Below, piece by piece: positions 1 to 6,534 of a stretch of DNA of 7,216 nucleotides. Position 1 is the first letter of the stretch, and each line of letters begins with the position of its first letter. The stretch spans positions 1 to 7,216 of the forward strand of contig JBHEOL010000030.1 in the NCBI GenBank assembly GCA_046261635.1, read 5' to 3'. The notes below the pieces were generated by a model. It did not search any database. It saw only the letters and a list, made by a program, of their open reading frames with translations, and had not been told where the DNA came from. Source of the DNA: JBHEPS01 sp046261635 (GTDB taxonomy: Bacteria > Acidobacteriota > Thermoanaerobaculia > Gp7-AA8). Position numbers and translations under genes: made by a program.

Positions 1-14
1 GTATTTGCCCTTAC

Positions 15-63
15 TTCTGCCTTCTGCCTTCTGCCTTCTGCCTTCTGCCTTCTGCCTTCTGAC
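15..63. repeat. Heptad tandem repeat array, (TTCTGCC)x6 + TTCTGAC
   Basis: Six exact TTCTGCC units (15-56) are followed by one TTCTGAC unit (57-63), then degenerate relatives (TGGCTTC-like) up to about 84. The array is preceded by TTAC, and the same TTAC-TTCTGCC-TTCTGAC order recurs at 4409-4440, so both belong to one repeat family. It lies in the non-coding leader upstream of the transporter gene. The frame is open through it but gives only a repetitive Leu-Pro-Ser-Ala-Phe-Cys peptide, so I treat it as non-coding. It may be the right arm of an inverted repeat whose left arm lies before the window. Confidence 0.9.
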
Positions 64-82
64 TTTCCTCCTGGCTTCTGGC

Positions 83-109
83 TTTACTCCGCCCTCCCGC
101 CCTTATAAT
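83..109 (+). promoter_or_regulatory. Probable sigma70-type promoter of the YfcC-family gene
   Basis: A perfect TATAAT lies at 104-109. TTTACT (83-88) is a possible -35 with a short 15-bp spacer. The -10 ends only 9 nt before the ATG at 119, so transcription would begin about 2-4 nt before the start codon. That implies a leaderless or nearly leaderless mRNA. No Shine-Dalgarno is present before the ATG, which fits. Confidence 0.6.
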
Positions 110-118
110 GCCCGCTCA

Positions 119-1627
119 ATGAAACGCCTCGCCTTTCCCGATGCTCTCGTGCTGATCTTCGCGATGATCGTACTCGCGCAGATTGCGACCTGGATGCTAC
201 CGGCTGGCGAGTACGATCGGGAGCCGGTGTCGAGTGTGGCCGAGGCCCCGGAGTCGATCACGCTTCCGCCGGGATCGACGATTCAGTCACCCGAAGGCAC
301 GGTTCCTCTCGAGGGAGAGATCACGCTGCCGGCGGGGACCGAGCGATTCTCCCCGGGACGAAAGGTCAAGGACGGCACCTACCATCGTGTCGATGCGGAT
401 CCGCTTCCGTGGCATGCGTTCCTGACGCGCATCCCGGTCGGGATGGAGAAGGCCGCAGACATCATCTTCTTCGTATTGATCGTCGGCGGTGTGATCGCGG
501 TGGTGAGGCGCACCGGAGCGATCGACGCGCTGATCGGCGCGGCGATCAAGAGACTCGGGGGCTCGCCCATCCTGCTCACCGGCGGGATGATCACCCTGTT
601 CGCCGTCGGTTCCTCGACGATCGGCATGGCCGAGGAGTACATGCCGTTCATCCCGATCCTGGTGGCGATGTGCCTGGCCCTCAACATGGATGCGATCGTC
701 GCGATGGGGATCGTCTACATCGGAGCGGGAGTCGGCTACGGCGCCGCGGCTCTGAACCCGTTCACCGTGATGATCGCCAAGGACATCGCCGGACAGCCGG
801 CCGACGTCTGGTTCTGGCAGCGCTGGGCCCTGCTTGCGGTGCTGATCGTGATCGGGACGCATCACCTGCTCCGTTATGCGAAGAAGATTCAGCTCCATCC
901 CGAGCTGAGCCTCGTTCACGACGTCGACTACACCCACGGCTTTCACATGCCGGAGAACGTTCCCCTGACGGGGCGGCGGATCGCGATCCTCATCGCCTTT
1001 GCCGCGATGATCGGCGTCTTCATCTGGGGAGTGAAAGCCCACGACTGGTACCTCATCGAGCTCGCAGCTCTTTTCCTCGGGCTCGCGATCTTCTCGGCGA
1101 TCGTCGGCGGGCTGACGCCGAACCAGGTTTCGCAGGGATTTCTCGAGGGGGCGGCCGAGCTGAGCGGGACCGCGATCCTGATCGGCTTCGCCCGGACCAT
1201 CGAGGTCGTGCTCGCCGATGCGCGCGTGATCGACACGGTCATCCACGGCATCGCCGGGACCCTCCAGAGAGCCGACGTGTTCGGGGCCTTCGCGCCGGTG
1301 GTCTCGGCCTGGGGAATGCTCCTGGTGCAGAGCATCACGAATTTCCTCATCCCCTCCGGGAGCGGCCAGGCCTACGTCACGATGCCGATCATGGCGCCGC
1401 TGGCAGACCTCACCCGGGTCGGGCGCGAGACCGCCATTCTCGCCTATCAGTTCGGCGACGGCCTCATGAACATGATCGTCCCCACCAATGCGCTGCTCAT
1501 GGGGATGCTCGCCCTCGGTCGTATCCCCTTCCAGCGGTGGGCGCGCTTCATCCTGCCGCTCCTCGGAAAAATCTATCTCGTTTTGCTCGTCGTCCTCGGA
1601 TACGCGGCGATGATCCAGCTCCAGTGA
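119..1627 (+). CDS. yfcC: YfcC-family (DcuC/PF03606-type) membrane carrier
   Basis: The product is a 502-residue polytopic inner-membrane protein of the YfcC/DcuC carrier family, whose members are annotated as C4-dicarboxylate or basic amino acid carriers. The substrate cannot be read from sequence. Visible signatures are an N-terminal helix ending in PAGEYDR (28-34), a first-half re-entrant type segment with EE (172-173) and NPF (213-215), and the matching second-half segment NFLIPSGSGQ (408-417), QFGDG (444-448) and VPTN (454-457). Length agrees with the family. I chose the ATG at 119 because upstream in-frame sequence is only heptad repeat and the TATAAT box sits 9 nt before it. The loop after helix 1 (about 35-100) looks longer than usual and contains two ITLP(P/A)G segments (47-52 and 68-73). 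A lipoprotein gene follows after 16 bp, probably in one operon. The symbol denotes family only. Confidence 0.85.
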   Translation: MKRLAFPDALVLIFAMIVLAQIATWMLPAGEYDREPVSSVAEAPESITLPPGSTIQSPEGTVPLEGEITLPAGTERFSPGRKVKDGTYHRVDADPLPWHAFLTRIPVGMEKAADIIFFVLIVGGVIAVVRRTGAIDALIGAAIKRLGGSPILLTGGMITLFAVGSSTIGMAEEYMPFIPILVAMCLALNMDAIVAMGIVYIGAGVGYGAAALNPFTVMIAKDIAGQPADVWFWQRWALLAVLIVIGTHHLLRYAKKIQLHPELSLVHDVDYTHGFHMPENVPLTGRRIAILIAFAAMIGVFIWGVKAHDWYLIELAALFLGLAIFSAIVGGLTPNQVSQGFLEGAAELSGTAILIGFARTIEVVLADARVIDTVIHGIAGTLQRADVFGAFAPVVSAWGMLLVQSITNFLIPSGSGQAYVTMPIMAPLADLTRVGRETAILAYQFGDGLMNMIVPTNALLMGMLALGRIPFQRWARFILPLLGKIYLVLLVVLGYAAMIQLQ

Positions 1628-1643
1628 AACCCAGGAGGTGACG

Positions 1644-1868
1644 ATGTCCAGGACAATCACGATCGCTCTGATGACCGCCGCTCTTCTCGCGTGCTCGCCC
1701 GGCGAGGAGCCCGCCGAGCGCCGCTCGGAGACCACGATCGAGAAAGAAGCCGAAGCCGGCAACTACGGCGACAAGGTCGTCGCCGCGAAGAGACGGGCGG
1801 AAGAGATCGCCGCCGAGCAGAACAAGAAGACCGCCGAGACCAACGCGGCCATCGACGCCACGCAGTAA
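1644..1868 (+). CDS. Small putative lipoprotein
   Basis: The product is 74 residues, of no family I recognise. The N terminus is a short basic region, a hydrophobic stretch and a lipobox LLAC with Cys17, followed by Ser, which predicts cleavage and lipidation by signal peptidase II. The 58-residue mature part is Glu/Lys/Ala-rich and probably helical, with segments such as EEIAAEQNKKTAE resembling short coiled-coil lipoproteins. Start choice: AGGAGG at 1633-1638 is 5 nt from the ATG at 1644. A GTG at 1638 is also in frame but overlaps that Shine-Dalgarno, so ATG is preferred. The gene begins 16 bp after the carrier stop on the same strand and ends just before a strong hairpin, which suggests co-transcription. 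Ser after Cys favours outer-membrane sorting under the usual +2 rule. Role unknown. Confidence 0.75.
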   Translation: MSRTITIALMTAALLACSPGEEPAERRSETTIEKEAEAGNYGDKVVAAKRRAEEIAAEQNKKTAETNAAIDATQ

Positions 1869-1878
1869 CCGTGGTGGA

Positions 1879-1908
1879 TGAGGCCGGGACTTGCCAGTCC
1901 CGGCCTCA
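1879..1908. terminator. Perfect 13-bp hairpin between convergent genes
   Basis: TGAGGCCGGGACT (1879-1891) pairs perfectly with AGTCCCGGCCTCA (1896-1908) around a TGCC loop. It sits in the 43-bp gap between the lipoprotein stop (1868) and the convergent gene's stop (1912). Neither side has a T-run, so it is not a canonical intrinsic terminator. Position and stability still argue for a bidirectional terminator or mRNA 3'-end stabiliser. Confidence 0.7.
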
Positions 1909-1911
1909 ACC

Positions 1912-2364
1912 TCAGAACCGGAACAGCGGCCGGAAGTTCGACATGAACGGCCATGGTGTCATGACGAGCATCAGCACCAGGGCAATCGTGAAGAAGATCG
2001 CCATCCGGCTGTATTTCTTCGCCGGCGTCGCCGCCTTCCGTCCCGCGATCTTTCCGACGTGCACGAGCGCGATGGCGATGATCATCATCAGCCCGTGCTC
2101 GAGTCCCCAGTAGCGGAGTCCCGAATCCCCCATCGCCTCGCCGGGGCCCGCCAGAAAGGAGCGAGCGAAGGGAGAGACGAAATAGAGGACCAGCCCGATC
2201 AGGAGCTGCAGGTCGGCGATGATCATGAAGATGAGCGCTGACTTGTCGGCGCCCGCGGTGGCGGAGCTGTTCCGGGCCCTGAGCGCCGCGACGATCGCCA
2301 CGACTCCGGCGATGATGATGGCCCAACGGCCCCAGTTGTGAAGCGCGAGCAGAAAACCGTACAT
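1912..2364 (-). CDS. Small four-helix membrane protein (type often annotated 'cytochrome B')
   Basis: The product is 150 residues with four clear hydrophobic segments (about 14-28, 43-63, 88-104 and 121-139). It resembles a family of small integral membrane proteins that databases often label 'cytochrome B'. I recognise the pattern LHxxxRW near the N terminus, DLQLLIGLxLYFxSP in helix 2, EHxLMM in helix 3 and TPWPF near the C terminus. His9, His90 and His102 lie in or near membrane segments and could ligate a heme or metal, but this is inference and no catalytic role is established. The start at 2364 is supported by GGAGGAG (2374-2380), 9 nt upstream. The gene is convergent with the lipoprotein gene and divergent from the DedA-rhodanese gene, so it is probably a single-gene transcript. 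Confidence 0.75.
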   Translation of the reverse strand: MYGFLLALHNWGRWAIIIAGVVAIVAALRARNSSATAGADKSALIFMIIADLQLLIGLVLYFVSPFARSFLAGPGEAMGDSGLRYWGLEHGLMMIIAIALVHVGKIAGRKAATPAKKYSRMAIFFTIALVLMLVMTPWPFMSNFRPLFRF

Positions 2365-2397
2365 CGATTCGAGCTCCTCCGTTCGAGATTGGCCCGC

Positions 2398-2403
2398 ATC
2401 ATA
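2398..2403 (-). promoter_or_regulatory. Possible -10 element of the four-helix membrane protein gene
   Basis: On the minus strand TATGAT (2403 to 2398) lies about 34 nt before the start codon, leaving room for the Shine-Dalgarno at 2374-2380. No convincing -35 is seen at 15-18 bp, so the call is weak. Confidence 0.3.
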
Positions 2404-2465
2404 ACCCGCCGCCCGCTTCCGTCCTATCCCCTGTCCGGCCTGTCCGTCTTTCGTGGGAGGCTGAA

Positions 2466-2487
2466 GGCGGAGGATGAATCCTCCGCC
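2466..2487. repeat. REP-like palindrome, copy 1
   Basis: A 10-bp perfect stem GGCGGAGGAT / ATCCTCCGCC closes on a GA dinucleotide. Its central 20 bp (2467-2486) recur exactly at 2549-2568. It lies in the 225-bp gap between divergent genes (2365-2589), where I find no coding sequence. The exact recurrence and compact palindrome suggest a dispersed REP-type element rather than a gene-specific operator. Confidence 0.8.
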
Positions 2488-2492
2488 ACAGT

Positions 2493-2515
2493 GGCAGAGG
2501 ATCTTTTCCTCTGCC
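2493..2515. repeat. Variant hairpin adjoining palindrome copy 1
   Basis: GGCAGAGGA (2493-2501) pairs with TCCTCTGCC (2507-2515) around a TCTTT loop. The stem is a diverged form of the neighbouring palindrome (GGCAGAGGA versus GGCGGAGGA). With copy 1 it forms two hairpins separated by five bases (2488-2492), like the paired units of REP elements. Confidence 0.7.
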
Positions 2516-2548
2516 GGGGGTGACGCGCGACTCGGCACCCGCCCACCC

Positions 2549-2568
2549 GCGGAGGATGAATCCTCCGC
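2549..2568. repeat. REP-like palindrome, copy 2
   Basis: This is an exact second copy of GCGGAGGAT-GA-ATCCTCCGC, 62 bp after copy 1 in the same orientation, followed by TAC. It ends 21 bp before the GTG start of the DedA-rhodanese gene, so it overlaps where that gene's promoter should lie. Confidence 0.8.
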
Positions 2569-2577
2569 TACTTCCTC

Positions 2578-2583
2578 TACACT
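2578..2583 (+). promoter_or_regulatory. Possible -10 element of the DedA-rhodanese gene
   Basis: TACACT matches the -10 consensus at four of six positions, including the most conserved TA and final T. It ends 6 nt before the GTG at 2590, which implies a leaderless transcript. No good -35 is present, since that position falls inside palindrome copy 2. No Shine-Dalgarno precedes the GTG. Confidence 0.3.
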
Positions 2584-2589
2584 TCCGCC

Positions 2590-3519
2590 GTGCAGCAGAT
2601 CCTGATGCTTCTCGGCCGGCATGGAGCCGGGGTCGTTTTCGTCATCGCCTTTCTCGAGCAGATCGGCGCTCCGGTCCCCGCCATCCCCGTCATCATCGTC
2701 GCCGGGGGCGTCAGCGCCGCCGCCGGGCACAGCATCCTCTGGCTCTTTTCACTCGCCATGGCCGGTGCCCTCATCGCCGACTCGCTCTGGTACTTCCTCG
2801 GAAGGCATTACGGCTACCGCGTTCTTGGATTCCTCTGCAGGGTCTCGCTCTCTCCCGATTCCTGCGTGAGGCGGACCGAGACCTTCTTCACGAGATGGGG
2901 ATTTCAGTCGCTGCTCGTTGCGAAATTCATCCCTGGCTTCTCCATCGTCGCGCCTCCCATGGCCGGCACGATCCGGAGCTCTGGCTACGTTCGATTCATC
3001 CTCTGGGACGCGGCCGGCGCTGCGATCTGGGCAGGAAGCTCTCTGGCCGTCGGCGTCATCTTCCGTCATGCCATCGACCGCACGCTCAACGCGCTCGCCG
3101 AGCTCGGAACCCAGGCGCTGCTGCTGATTTTCCTTCTGCTCGCGCTCTTCGTCCTCTTCAAGTGGTGGGAGCGCCGCCGCTTCTTCAAGCTCCTTCGCAT
3201 GGCACGGATCACCCCCGAGGCGCTCCGCGAACGGATGACGACCGGCCCTGCGCTCGTGATCCTCGACGTCCGCTCGGCGGCGGCGCAGGCCGTCGAACCG
3301 GGACACATCCCCGGCGCGCTGATGCTCGATCCGGACGATCTCGAATCGCGGCTGGAGGCAATCCCGCGCCATGAAGAGATCGTCCTCTACTGCACGTGAC
3401 CGAACGAAGCCTCGGCGGCCCGGGTGGCTCGCCAGCTCATCGACAAGGGTTACCGGCGCGTCCGTCCCCTCGCGGGCGGCCTCGACGCCTGGATCGCGGC
3501 AGGCTACGAGATCGAATGA
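2590..3519 (+). CDS. DedA (VTT-domain) / rhodanese fusion with an in-frame TGA
   Basis: Residues 1-200 form a DedA/VTT membrane domain: FLEQIGAPVPAIP (21-33), GRHYG (71-75), KFIPGFS (112-118), APPMAG (121-126), and a last helix (176-190) followed by a basic juxtamembrane stretch. Residues about 205-309 form a cytoplasmic-side rhodanese domain with LDVR (225-228), GHIPGA (238-243), the catalytic loop YC-T (Cys268) and C-terminal RPLAGGLDAW. Codon 270 (3397-3399) is TGA. The frame then continues for 39 sense codons, 33 of them ending in G or C, with normal rhodanese sequence (PNEASAARVARQL) to a TGA at 3517. From memory, related fusions read C-x-C-P-N-E here, so TGA replaces a cysteine. Options are selenocysteine, a recent nonsense mutation or a base error. 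Plain termination at 3399 would leave DedA intact but the sulfurtransferase domain half missing. GTG 2590 is the likely start; ATG 2605 is an alternative. Confidence 0.8.
3397..3433 (+). other. Candidate UGA recoding site with SECIS-like stem-loop
   Basis: After the TGA (3397-3399), GGCG (3414-3417) pairs with CGCC (3430-3433) and GCC (3418-3420) with GGC (3426-3428). This leaves U3429 bulged and CGGGU as the apical loop (3421-3425). The loop starts 21 nt after the TGA and has G as its second base. Known bacterial SECIS elements are similarly placed and have a short upper stem, a bulged U and a G/U-containing loop. A GC-rich coding region can form such a hairpin by chance, so this is suggestive only. 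Confidence 0.35.
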
Positions 3520-3539
3520 GCCGGACCGTGCCATTCGCC

Positions 3540-3554
3540 GTCCCGGATCGGGAC
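3540..3554 (+). terminator. Short hairpin after the DedA-rhodanese gene
   Basis: GTCCCG (3540-3545) pairs with CGGGAC (3549-3554) around a GAT loop, 20 bp beyond the final stop at 3519. No T-run follows (the next bases are TGAACC), so termination is only plausible. It also separates this gene from the promoter of the next. Confidence 0.35.
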
Positions 3555-3564
3555 TGAACCCCCC

Positions 3565-3593
3565 TTGTGGTTCTCCCTTCAGCGGGTTAGCTT
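3565..3593 (+). promoter_or_regulatory. Probable promoter of the YIP1-family gene
   Basis: TTGTGG (3565-3570), a 17-bp spacer and TAGCTT (3588-3593) resemble a sigma70 promoter. The -10 is the same hexamer proposed for thiC. It ends 7 nt before the ATG at 3601, so the transcript would start at or within a base or two of the start codon. No Shine-Dalgarno lies between them. Confidence 0.45.
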
Positions 3594-3600
3594 GAATCCC

Positions 3601-4299
3601 ATGGAAGAACCCGCTCCGCAGACGGCTCCCTCACGGATTCTCTCGCTCCTCTTCGGGATGGGCTTCCAGCCGCGGCGGACCATCCGATGGATCGTTGCCG
3701 AGCGCGGCGCGCGCGGAACCCTGGCGCTCGTGCTCGCGCTCTCGCTGATCCGAACCGTCGTCTCGATCCCGCGGGAGTCCTACTCCGCGGCGATGTCGGC
3801 GTGGGGTGGGTGGGGCGCCCTCGGAGTGATGATCGCGCTGCTTCTTTTCGTCGCCGCACTGGTCGTGGCGGGGTACTTCGCGATCTCGGGGCTGACGCTC
3901 CTCTCGGGGCGGTGGCTCGGAGGGAAAGCGACCTGGACCTCGATCCGCGCCGCGCTGGCCTGGGGACTCGCTCCCCTCTACTGGGGGCTGCTGATCCGCA
4001 TTCCGGCAGCCATCTTCTGGCCCGACGCGCACTCCGCACTCAACTCCGACAGGGCCGTGCGCATCGGCGGTGAGATGGTTCGGATGCGCGGCTTCACGGA
4101 TGCCTCTCCGTTCCAGGTGGCGATTCTCGCAGGGCTCGAGTTCCTCGTCTTTGCCTGGCTCCTCGTGATCCTGAGCCGCTCGCTCGGCGAAGTTCAGGAG
4201 TTCAGCGGATGGGAAGGATTCGCAAACCTCGTCATCGCACTGGTCCTGCCGGTCACCGCGATCGTCGTCGTGGTGGTCGCGGCCGCGCTGGCGTTTTGA
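3601..4299 (+). CDS. YIP1-family membrane protein
   Basis: The product is 232 residues with about five hydrophobic segments (roughly 40-56, 73-102, 115-140, 173-192 and 207-231). It resembles bacterial proteins of the YIP1 family (PF04893), whose function in bacteria is mostly unknown. The family-like features are an N-terminal amphipathic stretch with PRRTIRWI (24-31), the central run ISGLTLLSGRWLGGKATW (95-112) leading into ALAWGLAPLYW (118-128), and a final hydrophobic helix with a Val-rich run (222-226). The ATG at 3601 is preferred over an upstream TTG at 3565 because the intervening sequence reads as a promoter and the extra residues do not look family-like. The gene stands alone on its strand and converges on thiC across a large inverted repeat. 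Family assignment is moderately sure and the function is unknown. Confidence 0.7.
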   Translation: MEEPAPQTAPSRILSLLFGMGFQPRRTIRWIVAERGARGTLALVLALSLIRTVVSIPRESYSAAMSAWGGWGALGVMIALLLFVAALVVAGYFAISGLTLLSGRWLGGKATWTSIRAALAWGLAPLYWGLLIRIPAAIFWPDAHSALNSDRAVRIGGEMVRMRGFTDASPFQVAILAGLEFLVFAWLLVILSRSLGEVQEFSGWEGFANLVIALVLPVTAIVVVVVAAALAF

Positions 4300-4305
4300 A
4301 AAGCA

Positions 4306-4468
4306 GGGGCCAGGGGCCAGGAAGAGCAAAGTCAGAAGTCAGAAGGCAGAAGGCAGAAGGCAGAAGGCAGAAGTAAAAGCAAAATCAACAGCGCTCTTGC
4401 CGTTGCATTTACTTCTGCCTTCTGCCTTCTGACTTCTGACTTTACTTCCTGGCCCCTGGCCCTAGTCC

Positions 4469-4476
<8 letters not shown>
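4306..4476. repeat. Large inverted repeat built of 7-bp units
   Basis: Outer arms GGGCCAGGGGCCAGGAAG (4307-4324) and its exact complement (4445-4462) form 18 bp. Inner arms 4328-4359 and 4412-4443 form 32 bp of perfect complementarity. Each arm is a run of heptads: GGGCCAG x2, then AGTCAGA x2, then AGGCAGA (x4 in the left arm, x2 in the right), then AGTAAA. Beyond the right arm, GGGACTA occurs twice (minus strand, 4476 to 4463). The loop (about 4378-4407) has no recognisable content. The element fills the gap between the convergent YIP1-family gene and thiC and probably also ends both transcripts. It shares its heptads with the array at 15-63. Confidence 0.9.
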
Positions 4477-6358
<1,882 letters not shown>

Positions 6359-6363
6359 GGTGA

Positions 6364-6410
6364 CTCCTCGTCGTTGAAACGGGTGGTCGAGCGGCGCAGG
6401 TGGGAGGATT
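6364..6410 (-). promoter_or_regulatory. Expression platform and RBS of thiC
   Basis: Immediately 3' of the aptamer the RNA reads AATCCTCCCA (6410 to 6401). Its TCCTC (6408-6404) can pair with GAGGA of the thiC Shine-Dalgarno (6369-6365). A competing pairing joins GAAACG at the aptamer's 3' edge (6420-6415) to CGTTTC (6381-6376) just before the Shine-Dalgarno. No T-run suggests an intrinsic terminator. Control of translation initiation is therefore the likelier mechanism, by inference from pairing only. Confidence 0.45.
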
Positions 6411-6500
6411 TCAGCGTTTCCTACGCCGGTGCTAACCGGGTCAGGTTCGAAGGGTATCTCTCAGCCCGGCCTCAGCCGCCCGGGCACCCCCAGCTTCAAG
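6411..6500 (-). promoter_or_regulatory. TPP riboswitch (THI element) controlling thiC
   Basis: On the minus strand the conserved aptamer pieces appear in order: GGGGTGCCC (6490 to 6482), CTGAGA (6464-6459), ACCCTTCGAACCTGA (6455-6441), the CCGG-TTAGCA-CCGG hairpin (6439-6426), and GCGTAGGAAA (6426-6417). These match the pyrimidine-sensing and pyrophosphate-sensing arms of TPP riboswitches. It lies directly upstream of thiC, a classic target. The outer P1 helix is weak by eye, so the exact ends are approximate. Confidence 0.95.
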
Positions 6501-6505
6501 CAATC

Positions 6506-6534
6506 AAGCTAATGGATTCGAGCCGTCTTTGCAA
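6506..6534 (-). promoter_or_regulatory. Probable promoter of thiC
   Basis: On the minus strand TTGCAA (6534-6529) is followed by a 17-bp spacer and TAGCTT (6511-6506). The predicted start near 6499 falls at the 5' edge of the TPP aptamer, which supports the call. The -35 begins at the base after the upstream channel gene's stop codon, so thiC can be expressed independently of that gene. Confidence 0.55.

Noticed and set aside
5..118. N-terminal extension of the carrier into the heptad repeats
   Set aside because: It would add a repetitive Leu-Pro-Ser-Ala-Phe-Cys peptide from a TTG start, and the TATAAT box lies inside it. The ATG at 119 gives a family-like N terminus.
108..122. Mini-ORF ATG CCC GCT CAA TGA overlapping the carrier start as ATGA
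   Set aside because: Its ATG overlaps the proposed -10 box, so it would not be transcribed from that promoter. Probably chance.
287..1762. Long open frame of 491 codons on the minus strand
   Set aside because: It is antisense to the carrier gene, highly charged (Asp/Arg/His/Glu) and lacks any motif. The plus-strand frame is an unmistakable YfcC protein.
3397..3399. Genome-wide reassignment of TGA to an amino acid
   Set aside because: Four other genes here (carrier, four-helix protein, YIP1-family gene and MscS-family gene) end at TGA in positions that fit family length, so TGA is a normal stop in this organism.
4330..4378. CRISPR array
   Set aside because: The repeat units are 7 bp, tandem and without unique spacers, and no cas gene is present.
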